A DNA stretch of 64,000 nucleotides, taken from contig CAMASI010000004.1 in assembly GCA_945861065.1 (NCBI GenBank), forward strand, positions 1 to 64,000, written 5' to 3'. How positions within the stretch are numbered: the stretch's first letter is position 1; every line of letters starts with the position of its first letter. A program made the translations under genes and the position numbers. This document shows, piece by piece, positions 46,407 through 54,387 of the stretch. A model generated the notes under the pieces. It ran no database searches, was not told where the DNA came from, and worked only from the letters and a program-made list of their open reading frames with translations. The DNA comes from Klebsiella pneumoniae. Lineage in GTDB: Bacteria > Myxococcota_A > UBA796 > GCA-2862545.

Positions 46407-47936
46407 TCACTTCTTCCAGGTAGACTTGAAGGCCTTGATCGCGTCGGTCAGCCTGGTCTCTAGGCCGTCCTTCTTGATGGTGCCCTTCTGGACGATTTCG
46501 GTCAGCATCGCGGCGTGGTTGGCCAGGAAGTGGTCATCCTGCGCGCGGAGGTAGGGGCCGACTGACTTGAGCTCCAGGTCGTCGAGGGCGCCGACGTTGC
46601 CGGACAGGATCTGCAGCACCTGCCGCTCGGCGGGCATTGGGGCGTACTGGCCCTGCTTGAGCATTTCCGTCATTCTTGCGCCGCGGTTCAACTGGGCGCG
46701 TGTGGCTTCGTCGAGGTCGGAAGCGAACTGCGAGAAGGCGGCCAACTCGCGGTAGTTCGCGAGCGCCAGCCGAAGCTGACCGGCGACTTCTTTCATGGCC
46801 TTGATTTGGGCAGCACCGCCGACGCGCGACACCGAGAGGCCGACGTTGACCGCCGGGCGTTGGCCGGCGTTGAACAGGTCGGATTCCAGGTAGATCTGGC
46901 CATCGGTGATGGAGATCACGTTCGTGGGCACGTAGGCGGACACGTCGCCCGCCTGCGTCTCGATGATCGGCAGCGCGGTGAGTGAGCCGCCGCCCATCGC
47001 GTCGGACATCTTCGCGGCGCGTTCCAACAGGCGGGAGTGCACGTAGAAGACGTCGCCCGGGTAGGCTTCGCGGCCCGGCGGGCGGCGCAGGAGCAGGGAC
47101 AACTGGCGGTAGGCCACGGCTTGCTTCGACAGGTCGTCGTAGATGACGAGCGCGTGCTGGCCGTTGTCGCGAAAGTATTCGCCGATGGTGCAACCGGTGT
47201 ACGGTGCGAGGAACTGCAGCGGCGCGGCGGTGGCGGCCGGGGCGGACACGATGCATGTGTACTCGAGCGCGCCGTGCTGACGGAGGCGCTCGACGACCTG
47301 GGCGACGGTGGACTGCTTCTGCCCGATGGCCACGTAGATGCAATGCACCTTGAGCTTCGGGTCGTCCTTGAAGACCTTCTGGGCGATGATCGTGTCGATG
47401 GCGACGGCGGTCTTGCCGGTCTGGCGGTCGCCGATGATGAGCTCACGTTGGCCGCGGCCCACGGGCGTCATCGCGTCGATGGCCTTGATGCCGGTCTGCA
47501 TGGGCTCGTGCACCGACTTGCGGGCGATGATGCCGGGCGCTTTGGTCTCGATGATTCGTCGGCCGATGGCGTCGATGGGGCCGAGGCCGTCGATGGCGTT
47601 GCCGAGCGCGTCCACCACGCGGCCCATCAGGCCGGGGCCTACGCCGACGTCCACGATGTTTCCTGTGCGGCGAACCGTGTCGCCCTCGTGCAGATGTGAG
47701 TCGCTGCCGAACAGTGCGGCGCCGACGTTGTCTTCTTCGAGGTTGAGCACCATGCCCATGACGCCGCCCGGGAACTCGATGAGCTCGCCGGCGAGGGCGT
47801 TCTCGAGGCCGTGGATACGGGCGATGCCGTCGCCAACGGAGAGGATCGTGCCTGTCTCCGTAACGGAAACACGGCTTTCAAAGTCCTTGATCTGCTTCTT
47901 GAGAATCTGGCTGATCTCGTCGGCGCGAATGTCCAT
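46407..47936 (-). CDS. atpA: ATP synthase alpha subunit
   Basis: 509 residues from ATG 47936, preferred over GTG 47954 because GGAG lies six bases upstream and [16 protein letters not shown] is the family's usual start. P-loop [15 protein letters not shown], the conserved [18 protein letters not shown] with the arginine finger, and [20 protein letters not shown]. Nucleotide-binding, non-catalytic F1 subunit. Confidence 0.97.
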   Translation of the reverse strand: MDIRADEISQILKKQIKDFESRVSVTETGTILSVGDGIARIHGLENALAGELIEFPGGVMGMVLNLEEDNVGAALFGSDSHLHEGDTVRRTGNIVDVGVGPGLMGRVVDALGNAIDGLGPIDAIGRRIIETKAPGIIARKSVHEPMQTGIKAIDAMTPVGRGQRELIIGDRQTGKTAVAIDTIIAQKVFKDDPKLKVHCIYVAIGQKQSTVAQVVERLRQHGALEYTCIVSAPAATAAPLQFLAPYTGCTIGEYFRDNGQHALVIYDDLSKQAVAYRQLSLLLRRPPGREAYPGDVFYVHSRLLERAAKMSDAMGGGSLTALPIIETQAGDVSAYVPTNVISITDGQIYLESDLFNAGQRPAVNVGLSVSRVGGAAQIKAMKEVAGQLRLALANYRELAAFSQFASDLDEATRAQLNRGARMTEMLKQGQYAPMPAERQVLQILSGNVGALDDLELKSVGPYLRAQDDHFLANHAAMLTEIVQKGTIKKDGLETRLTDAIKAFKSTWKK

Positions 47937-47959
47937 GTCGGTCTCCGGTCCCACGTCGC

Positions 47960-48520
47960 TCAGGCGATCGCGGGCTCCATTGCGTTGAGAAGGGCGGATC
48001 GGACCGCTTCGAGGCGGGTCCGCAAAGAGGCGTCATAGACGCGTGGGCCAACTTGGCAGACGATTCCGCCGAGGAGGCGCTCGTCTACACGTTGATCGAG
48101 TACGACGATCTTGCCGGTGTGGGCGGCGAGGGTATCGCGCACTTCGTCGGCGAGGGCGGGGTCGAGCGGACGGGCGGTGCGCACGATGACGACGACGCGG
48201 CCAGCGCGCACGTCGGCCAGGCCTTTGTAGGCCCTTGCGATCGCGGGGAAGAGCGCCAGACGTGCTTTGTTGTTGAGCAAGCCGGTGGTGTTGCGGACGA
48301 TGCTGTGCACGTCGAGGCGCGGAAGGATGGCGCTCAGCGTCGCCATGCGTTCGTCGGAGGTGAAGACCGGGTTGAACAGAACGGAGCGGAGTTCGGCACT
48401 GGCGTCGATCAGCGCGGTGAGGCGGAGCAGGTCGGCACCGATGACGTCGATCGCATCGGCTTCGTCGGCCAGATCGAGCAGTGCGATGGCGTAGCGTTGA
48501 GCGAGAACGGAGTCAGCCAT
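47960..48520 (-). CDS. atpH: ATP synthase delta subunit
   Basis: 186 residues. Peripheral-stalk cap: [20 protein letters not shown] at the N-terminus, the characteristic [20 protein letters not shown], and the C-terminal [20 protein letters not shown] strand. GAGG precedes the ATG. Confidence 0.95.
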   Translation of the reverse strand: MADSVLAQRYAIALLDLADEADAIDVIGADLLRLTALIDASAELRSVLFNPVFTSDERMATLSAILPRLDVHSIVRNTTGLLNNKARLALFPAIARAYKGLADVRAGRVVVIVRTARPLDPALADEVRDTLAAHTGKIVVLDQRVDERLLGGIVCQVGPRVYDASLRTRLEAVRSALLNAMEPAIA

Positions 48521-48523
48521 GGA

Positions 48524-49186
48524 TCACCTCGTCTCGCGGACTGAGCGGAGCAGGTCATGGGCCAGGCGCTCGTCATCGTCGGAACGCGCCTTGTCGGCCA
48601 GCACCCGTTCGGCGAGCTGGATGGCGAGGTCGACGGCGTCTTGACGCAGGCGGGTACGAGCGCGGGCGACCTCGTCGCGAACGGTCCGCTCTGCGGATTC
48701 CGCGATGCGACGGGCTTCGTTGCGGGCGCGCTCTACGATCAGGTCCGCCTCCGCGCTTCCTTGCGTTTTCGCGACGCTATGAAGGCGGGCGACCTCAGAT
48801 TCAAGGTCCGCCAACCTGGAAATGGTTTCGCGCGCTCGGGCGTCGGCGGTGTCACGCGCGGCGCTGCTATCGACGAGTTCCTTACGAATTCCGAGTGCAC
48901 GTGTCCGCGCCCAATCGCCGATGGTGCGTGGAACTCGAAAGTACAGAAGGACGAGCGCGAAGAAACCGAGGTTGATGGCGTGTTGCGCGATGCGTTGCGC
49001 CGCAGAGCGCCCGCCGCTTGGGTCGTCGAGCCAGTTCGGCATACCGTCACTGTCGTCGTCGGCCGTGTACACCATGTGGTGCGCAGCGGGCGCGGCGTGT
49101 GGAGCTGCGTGCGGATCTGCGTGCGGATCAGAGGCCTGAGGTGCATTCGCGAATGCGACGGAAATCGCGAGAAGAGTTGATAGCAT
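48524..49186 (-). CDS. atpF: ATP synthase b subunit with exported-like N-terminus
   Basis: 220 residues. The long C-terminal coiled coil (GSAEADLIVERARNEARRIA, ERTVRDEVARARTRLRQDAV) identifies subunit b. The N-terminus is unusual: a signal-like hydrophobic stretch MLSTLLAISVAFANA, then a His/Ala/Pro-rich segment (DPHADPHAAPHAAPAAHH), an Asp-rich DDDSDGMPNWLDD, and only then the membrane helix NLGFFALVLLYFRV. Extended b N-termini occur in other deltaproteobacteria. The ATG overlaps the b' stop by one base. Confidence 0.92.
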   Translation of the reverse strand: MLSTLLAISVAFANAPQASDPHADPHAAPHAAPAAHHMVYTADDDSDGMPNWLDDPSGGRSAAQRIAQHAINLGFFALVLLYFRVPRTIGDWARTRALGIRKELVDSSAARDTADARARETISRLADLESEVARLHSVAKTQGSAEADLIVERARNEARRIAESAERTVRDEVARARTRLRQDAVDLAIQLAERVLADKARSDDDERLAHDLLRSVRETR

Positions 49187-49620
49187 CAGGCTTCCCCTCG
49201 GCCTAGCGCCCGTGTGGCGATGTCACCGGCAAGTTGCGCCGCCTGACTGCGCAGCACCCGACTCGCTGCCTCGGCCGCGACACGAATCTCCGCGACGGCA
49301 CCAGCCACGCGCGACTCCGATTCGCGGCGAGCTTCCGCTACGATTCGCGCCTCTTCTGCAAGAGCAACCTGGCGGACGACCTGACGAGCGTCCCGGCCGG
49401 CAGACTCAGCTTGGGCGAGGCCCGCTTCGATGCGCTGGATTCGGGCGTCTGCTTCGTTCGACAGCCGTTTGGCGTCCTGTTGCGCGCTGGTCACGGCGCC
49501 CTTGCGCTCGTCCAAATGCGCAAGCAAGGGGCGCCACAGGATGAGCCAAAGCCCAACCAATGTGACCAGGAATGGAACGAACAGCGCTACTGCTGCGGTC
49601 CAATCGGGGTGGATGTTCAT
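49186..49620 (-). CDS. atpF: ATP synthase b' subunit
   Basis: 144 residues from ATG 49620 (an upstream in-frame start at 49644 is possible). One N-terminal membrane helix (AALFVPFLVTLVGLWLILWR-type), LLAHLDERKGAVTSAQQDAK and a long charged coiled coil rich in Ala, Arg and Glu. Forms the peripheral stalk as a heterodimer with b. First gene of the operon; a and c subunits and atpI are not in the window. Confidence 0.9.
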   Translation of the reverse strand: MNIHPDWTAAVALFVPFLVTLVGLWLILWRPLLAHLDERKGAVTSAQQDAKRLSNEADARIQRIEAGLAQAESAGRDARQVVRQVALAEEARIVAEARRESESRVAGAVAEIRVAAEAASRVLRSQAAQLAGDIATRALGRGEA

Positions 49621-49713
49621 CCGACGACCTCCGGGAGGCCGCAAACGGGCGCTCCGGAAAAGGTCGCGGCGCTAACGTAGGACAAGGGGCGGCCGCCAGG
49701 GACCCGCAACGAT

Positions 49714-50379
49714 TTACGCTGCCGGTGGTGGGGCTGGGGCGACGCGAGGCCATTCGAATTGCAGCGTCAACGCGGCAACGCCTTGCAGCCAACTGGTGGT
49801 GAAGGCGACGTCGTCGGCCTGCCAGAACGCTCGATGCCATTCCACCGTGTAGTTCAGGCCGACTGCCACGTTGTTCGTCAGCCGATAGTCTACGCCGAGA
49901 CCCCCTCGCGCTCCGGCCCCCGCAAGTCGCGCCGTTTCTACAAGAAGCGCGTCAGTTACGGCCTCCTGCTCCGCCTTCGTGTAGCCCTCGGATTTGTCGC
50001 CGACGGCAGGAATGGACAGATGGATTCCGGCGATCGCGTAAGGAATCGGCAGGTGAAGGGCGCGGCGCTGCAATCCGACGCGCACATCGACGCCGGGCCG
50101 AACGACCATCCAGGAGCGGCTTGTCGTGATCTCGTCGGCCGTAGTCAGGTTGCCTAGGCGCGCGATTCCAAGTGTGCCGGTGAGCCCAAACCGAGGGCCG
50201 AACCAGGCGCCTCCGTAGGCCAGCAGCGCGGGATTAACGGTGCCGTCGAACTCACCGACCTGCACGCCGCTGGTCCCCGCATCTTCGACCCAAGTCAGGT
50301 CGGCGCGGCTGAGCGGCCGCCATTCGACGCCAAACATGGGGGTGGCGGCGATCGCCACAGCGGTGAACCAACAGAACAC
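49714..50379 (-). CDS. Putative outer-membrane beta-barrel protein
   Basis: 221 residues from GTG 50379, giving the signal-like MFCWFTAVAIAATPMFGVEW. The rest alternates hydrophobic and polar residues in strand-sized blocks (AYGGAWFGPRFGLTGTLGIA, GGLGVDYRLTNNVAVGLNYT, ALTLQFEWPRV) and resembles an OmpA/OmpW-type small barrel. No lipobox. It is divergent from the gene at 50422 with only 42 bases between them. Confidence 0.65.
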   Translation of the reverse strand: MFCWFTAVAIAATPMFGVEWRPLSRADLTWVEDAGTSGVQVGEFDGTVNPALLAYGGAWFGPRFGLTGTLGIARLGNLTTADEITTSRSWMVVRPGVDVRVGLQRRALHLPIPYAIAGIHLSIPAVGDKSEGYTKAEQEAVTDALLVETARLAGAGARGGLGVDYRLTNNVAVGLNYTVEWHRAFWQADDVAFTTSWLQGVAALTLQFEWPRVAPAPPPAA

Positions 50380-50421
50380 GGCCGCGGCTAACCAGCTGTG
50401 TTGCGGGATAGCGACGCGGTC

Positions 50422-51339
50422 ATGTGGTTGAGCCGGGTCCAGGTGGAAGGGGTGCGGGCCGCGGGACCGCTCAAAGAACTCGGTCGCCGTGTGACACTGG
50501 CGCCGGGACCGCATGGGGTAGCCCTTGGAGACGCGCTGGACCTGTGGCGAGCTGCGATCGACGTTCGGTCCACGGCTTCGGTTTTGGCCCGAATGGGGCT
50601 CGGTGAGACCACCGTGTTGGTAGGCGATGGGCTTCCGTCGGGCGTAGAAGGTTTGTCCCCCGATGCGGTCACAACGGTGGTGGAGGACGGAACGCCGCGG
50701 CGTGTCATCGTGGAGGCCGAATGTGTGCTGGACCCGCCGATGTACGGCGATCTTCGCCAGTATGCCTTGCGTGATCCGGCGCTCGCGCTTGGGCTTACGG
50801 GAAAGGCCACCGTCACCGTGCGCATAGGCTGGTTGTTCAGCCGGGATGGAATGTCTGCGGCTCCCGCGGTTCATGCGCTGATGGTGGGTGATGCGGCGGT
50901 TGCGCCGACCGGCTCGGAACGACCCGTGTGGTTGGTCGACGTGCTCTCCCGTCTGGGTCGAAAAATTCAGCGCGGCGCAGAGGATGGGGAAGAGCGGTTG
51001 GCGACGAGGCTGGCGGACGCGTTGTTGTCTCCCATTGCGGAGATGCGACAACGGGCAGATCGTGCCAGTCGGGCCGGGAGGGACATCGGGATCGGTGTGT
51101 TGTCTGTTGTCCGCCGAGATGGCCACCTTGCCTTAGGTTGCGGTCCCGACCTGACACCTCCGCGTCGTGTCGGCGCCGATGCGCTGCGTGCCATTCGCAT
51201 CGTACTGGACGCGATCATTGACGCGCCAGATGTGCTGGTCGTAGACGATGTTCCCGCGTCGGCGCGCCGGTGGCTCGGCGCGCTCCCGGAAACAGACCGT
51301 GCACCGGTGGAGCAGGTGTGGATGCCAGCGACACGCTGA
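50422..51339 (+). CDS. Degenerate RecF/SMC-like ATPase relative
   Basis: 305 residues from ATG 50422 (GTG 50398 is in frame). The start MWLSRVQVEGVRAAGPLKEL recalls RecF/AAA 'MxLxxLxLxxFR' N-termini, and VTLAPGPHGVALGDALDLWR sits where the P-loop should be but has no GKS/T. Near the end DAPDVLVVDDVPASARRWLG looks like a Walker B. I infer a fold relative that lost ATP binding. It heads a cluster with a zinc-ribbon and a PDZ protein. Confidence 0.5.
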   Translation: MWLSRVQVEGVRAAGPLKELGRRVTLAPGPHGVALGDALDLWRAAIDVRSTASVLARMGLGETTVLVGDGLPSGVEGLSPDAVTTVVEDGTPRRVIVEAECVLDPPMYGDLRQYALRDPALALGLTGKATVTVRIGWLFSRDGMSAAPAVHALMVGDAAVAPTGSERPVWLVDVLSRLGRKIQRGAEDGEERLATRLADALLSPIAEMRQRADRASRAGRDIGIGVLSVVRRDGHLALGCGPDLTPPRRVGADALRAIRIVLDAIIDAPDVLVVDDVPASARRWLGALPETDRAPVEQVWMPATR

Positions 51340-51770
51340 CCGCTGCTTGCGCGCGATGTGGGGTCGTGCGCGTCGGCTTTGCCAACTTGTGCCCGTCGTG
51401 TGGCACCGTGGTCGACGCAGATGGGAGGCTCGTGGCGTGGTTGTTGTCGGGGCACAACCTTGACGCGGCCGGTGTGATTGCCGTTGGCCTCCGGATTCGT
51501 GCCGGCGAAGCGGTGGTGCCCACGGAACGAAGCCTCGACAAGGCCCGTCGCGCGCTTGGACGACACCTGGCCACCGATCCGGGGCTCAGTCGTTGGGAGG
51601 GCGTTGCGATCCTGTTCACCTCGTTGCTGCTCACAATGCTGCCCGGCGTCGTGGCCGCGTGGTGGTGGCGGGACACGAGGCCTCGGGCGGCACGAATGGC
51701 GTTGGCGCTAGCGGTGCCGTCGGGTTTTTTGGTGGCTGTCTTATGGGGGGTGTTCGTATGGGCCGCATAA
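51318..51770 (+). CDS. Zinc-ribbon membrane protein
   Basis: 150 residues from GTG 51318. Near the N-terminus a zinc ribbon CARCGVVRVGFANLCPSCG (two CxxC pairs), then a helical region, and two hydrophobic helices in the last 60 residues (GVAILFTSLLLTMLPGVVAA and MALALAVPSGFLVAVLWGVF). Zinc-ribbon plus TM proteins are common but uncharacterised. The start lies inside the end of the preceding gene. Confidence 0.65.
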   Translation: MDASDTLTAACARCGVVRVGFANLCPSCGTVVDADGRLVAWLLSGHNLDAAGVIAVGLRIRAGEAVVPTERSLDKARRALGRHLATDPGLSRWEGVAILFTSLLLTMLPGVVAAWWWRDTRPRAARMALALAVPSGFLVAVLWGVFVWAA

Positions 51771-52294
51771 TGGGCGTGTTCGTTGTCGTGGCGCTGCTGG
51801 GTTGTGTCGGCTGGTGGGAGACGGATTCGATTCCGGATCTCCCGGACGAACCGAAAGAAGGGAAGGGGAAAGCCGGTAAACGTCCGGCGTCTGCGCCGAT
51901 TGGCGAACCCGGCGAAGGGCGAGACGAGAACGATACGCCGCGACCTCCGGCGGAACACCCGGACCCGCCCGGCGTCGACGGAATCACCGAGGTAGGACCG
52001 AATAACTACCGAGTCACGTCGGCCAAGGCAGATGCGATGGAGGACAACCCTTCGCGGTTGGCGTCGGCGTCGATGACCAAAGCAGGCGGTTGGAAGCTCA
52101 GTCGTGTGGGTGCGGACGGTTCCGCGCTAGGTCTACGGGTCGGCGATGTGATTCGGGAAGTGAACGGCTACGCGCTAGGCAGCGACGTCGAACTGGCGAT
52201 TGCGTATGCGGCGCTGCATGACAAGAAAGACTTCGACGTCAAGATCCGGCGAGACGGTGCTGTGGTGAGCCACCACGTGCAGATTGAGGATTAG
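51758..52294 (+). CDS. PDZ-domain lipoprotein, GspC-like
   Basis: 178 residues from ATG 51758 (ATG 51770, overlapping the previous stop as TAATG, is the alternative). Lipoprotein signal MGVFVVVALLGCVGWW, a Pro/Glu/Lys-rich linker, then GPNNYRVTSAKADAMEDNPS and a PDZ domain (SALGLRVGDVIREVNGYALG, KDFDVKIRRDGAVV). The 'interaction helix plus PDZ' plan resembles type II secretion GspC, though no other secretion gene is nearby. The structured repeat begins immediately after the stop codon. Confidence 0.7.
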   Translation: MGRIMGVFVVVALLGCVGWWETDSIPDLPDEPKEGKGKAGKRPASAPIGEPGEGRDENDTPRPPAEHPDPPGVDGITEVGPNNYRVTSAKADAMEDNPSRLASASMTKAGGWKLSRVGADGSALGLRVGDVIREVNGYALGSDVELAIAYAALHDKKDFDVKIRRDGAVVSHHVQIED

Positions 52295-52515
52295 CAGCCT
52301 GATGATCTATTCGCATCGGCTGCGTTCGCGCGATCCGCTGCTGCGTCGAGGCGCCTCGGTCCGGCCTTCTTCTACATACGTCAAGTATGTCTACAGTCGG
52401 CCTCCCGTCGGCATCCTCGACTCGCGACGCGGCTTGCGCGACTCGCTCGACGCGACCGGCCTTCCTGGCCCTCGGGCAAGCCCTCGGACCAATCGGCCTA
52501 TAGATCATCAGGCTG
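52295..52515. repeat. Structured element with 16-bp inverted ends
   Basis: CAGCCTGATGATCTAT (52295-52310) is exactly inverted at 52500-52515. Inside lie a 12-bp palindrome CGAGGCGCCTCG (52347-52358), an ACATAC...GTATGT hairpin (52374-52390) and several GC-rich self-complementary runs, so the whole 221 bases should fold into a strong RNA structure. It fills the gap between two plus-strand genes, from the first base after one stop codon to 22 bases before the next start. It may be a MITE, a REP/ERIC-type palindrome, or a structured RNA. No gene is seen. Confidence 0.7.
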
Positions 52516-52537
52516 TTAAAGAAAAGCGGGAGGCTGC

Positions 52538-53422
52538 ATGCGGGTTTGGCTTTGGGTGGGCGCCATGGGATGCGGGCCGGGCGACACGGACGTGCCCCCG
52601 GTGGAGGAGTCTGACAAACCCGATCCGTTGTACCCGTCGATCACGCAGCCGCAACCTGAAGAAACCGGCGGTGAAACGGAGGACACCGGTACGGTGCCCA
52701 ACCCGACGGAGGTGACCGGGCCCGCTGCGCAGGCGCGGTTGGCGAACCTGTCCCCGTCGGTGCCTCAGGCTGACATCTGCTTGTCTTACGACAACGGCGT
52801 TACCTGGATCGGGCCGTGGTTCGAGACAGTGAGGGCCGGTGGGCTTGGCGCCAAGGAGGTGTCCGCTTTTCGGGACGTGCCTGCGGGCTCGGCGACCACA
52901 CGGGTGGTCTCGGGCGGAGAAGCGCGTTGCGACCAGTCAGTTCCAGGCGGCAACCATGAGCTGCCCGTGGTCTTCGAAGAGGGAAAATCCTACCAGGTGT
53001 CCGTGCTGGGAGCGCTGACACCGCCAGCCGGCTACGAATTTGCGTTCATCGAGGCGCTCGGTTTCGTGGACACATCGACTGGGGTACCCGTCGGCGCCTG
53101 GCTGCGTTTCCAGCACGCCGCTGTGGGTGTGACGACCGCTTGGCCAGCGACTACCGACGGCATCACCCTGACCGACGTCGGCATTTCGGAGAGCGCCTAC
53201 CCGGGGATGAAAGGGTACGTCGATGTAGACCCGTTTGTGGCCACCAATCTCGTCATGCGCCACGACGATGACGTGCTGGTTCAGCTCGGACCGAAATCCC
53301 TCAACGCGGGCGAAAAGATCACGATGCACCTGGTCGGAGGCCTGGGCCTGCCCCTAGAGGTGTTGTGGTGCCACGACGACCAGCCGGCGGTGGACGGGTT
53401 GACCCCGTGCGACTTGTTGTAG
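52538..53422 (+). CDS. DUF4397-like lipoprotein
   Basis: 294 residues, GCGGGAGG upstream of ATG 52538. MRVWLWVGAMGCGPGD contains a lipobox (GAMGC), followed by a long Pro/Thr/Glu linker. The core (QARLANLSPSVPQADICLSY, YDNGVTWIGPWFETV, VLGALTPPAGYEF) has the arrangement of DUF4397-type beta-sandwich domains, which start 'ARVxHxSPDxPxVDVYV'. Probably displayed on the outer membrane. Confidence 0.7.
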   Translation: MRVWLWVGAMGCGPGDTDVPPVEESDKPDPLYPSITQPQPEETGGETEDTGTVPNPTEVTGPAAQARLANLSPSVPQADICLSYDNGVTWIGPWFETVRAGGLGAKEVSAFRDVPAGSATTRVVSGGEARCDQSVPGGNHELPVVFEEGKSYQVSVLGALTPPAGYEFAFIEALGFVDTSTGVPVGAWLRFQHAAVGVTTAWPATTDGITLTDVGISESAYPGMKGYVDVDPFVATNLVMRHDDDVLVQLGPKSLNAGEKITMHLVGGLGLPLEVLWCHDDQPAVDGLTPCDLL

Positions 53423-53484
53423 CTGCTTTCCCTTCGGCATTCGCCGTGGGTCTAAGCTATGTTGCACGCGCAGCTGGAGGTTCC

Positions 53485-54387
53485 ATGTGGGTTGGATTGC
53501 TTTCGTTGGTGGGCTGTGGCGCTGATCAACCAGATGTCGCGCTCGGGTACCGGTCCACACTGCGTGTCCCTGCGCTCGGCCTTGCGCTGTATGACGACGG
53601 CGGTGCTGGTCGCGCGGGCATGTACGCCACGAGTTGCCCGTTCGATACGACGTCGGGCAACGTCACCGGTGACTACGACGTCGATTCCGACCAGGAGACC
53701 GTGACCGACGCTGGTGAAAGCACGCTCGGCGGCGAAAGCGCTTTGCTCATCGAACCGAACGGCATTCACCTCATCGACTCGACCGGAGATTCAGACACCC
53801 ACGAGTCCACGCCGTTGGTCGGCGCCTTGGACGCGCGTCTCTCGGATTTCGGTCCAGTCGTTTGGTTGAACCAAGGGAGCGGCTGCTCGGTGCGGTGGAC
53901 GTCGGCGGATGCCGAGGTGGATGTCCCCTGCGGTGAGGCCTTCGATTCCACGGTTGACGGAACGGCCCTGATCCTCGGCGACGCGCTGGTCGTAGTGACT
54001 TCGGAGGGCAAGGCAGACACCTTTTCCACGGCGCACGGCGACCTGTTGGCTTGGGATGGGACGTCGCTGGTCGCTTACGTCGCCCAGTCCGGTGGCGATG
54101 AGGTTTCCGCGGTGGAACTCAGTGGCGCGATTCGGTGGACGACGGCGGTCGAGGGCGCTGTGGTCGCGCTCACCGACGGCGGAGAACTCGGTGTGGCGCT
54201 GGTTTCGGTTGCTATGGACGATGGTTCTGGCGCGATGTTGTTCCTCGACGGTCTGACCGGCGTCATCGTGGATCGGGTCGCGACGCCCGTCCCGGCGACT
54301 GGGCTCGCGATGAGTCGCGATGGAACCACGGCCGCACTCGTGCTTCCAGAGGAGACGCACTTCTACGGCGTCAACCTGGCCCGTTGA
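53485..54387 (+). CDS. Putative lipoprotein, propeller-like
   Basis: 300 residues from ATG 53485, where GGAGG lies five bases upstream and MWVGLLSLVGCGADQP gives a lipobox (LVGC). The sequence reads as repeated strand-turn-strand blocks (TALILGDALVVVTSEGKADT, DLLAWDGTSLVAYVAQSGGD, ATGLAMSRDGTTAALVLPEE) like a WD40/PQQ-type propeller. No enzymatic motif. Its stop overlaps the next gene's start as TTGA. Confidence 0.7.
   Translation: MWVGLLSLVGCGADQPDVALGYRSTLRVPALGLALYDDGGAGRAGMYATSCPFDTTSGNVTGDYDVDSDQETVTDAGESTLGGESALLIEPNGIHLIDSTGDSDTHESTPLVGALDARLSDFGPVVWLNQGSGCSVRWTSADAEVDVPCGEAFDSTVDGTALILGDALVVVTSEGKADTFSTAHGDLLAWDGTSLVAYVAQSGGDEVSAVELSGAIRWTTAVEGAVVALTDGGELGVALVSVAMDDGSGAMLFLDGLTGVIVDRVATPVPATGLAMSRDGTTAALVLPEETHFYGVNLAR

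Noticed and set aside
49714-51126. Longer version of the barrel protein extending upstream to 51126
   Set aside because: The added part is antisense to the divergent gene at 50422 and the signal peptide only appears when starting at 50379.
52239-52508. Minus-strand open frame through the structured element
   Set aside because: It begins and ends in the inverted repeats and its translation is Arg/Ala-rich without motifs; it is explained by the element's palindromes.
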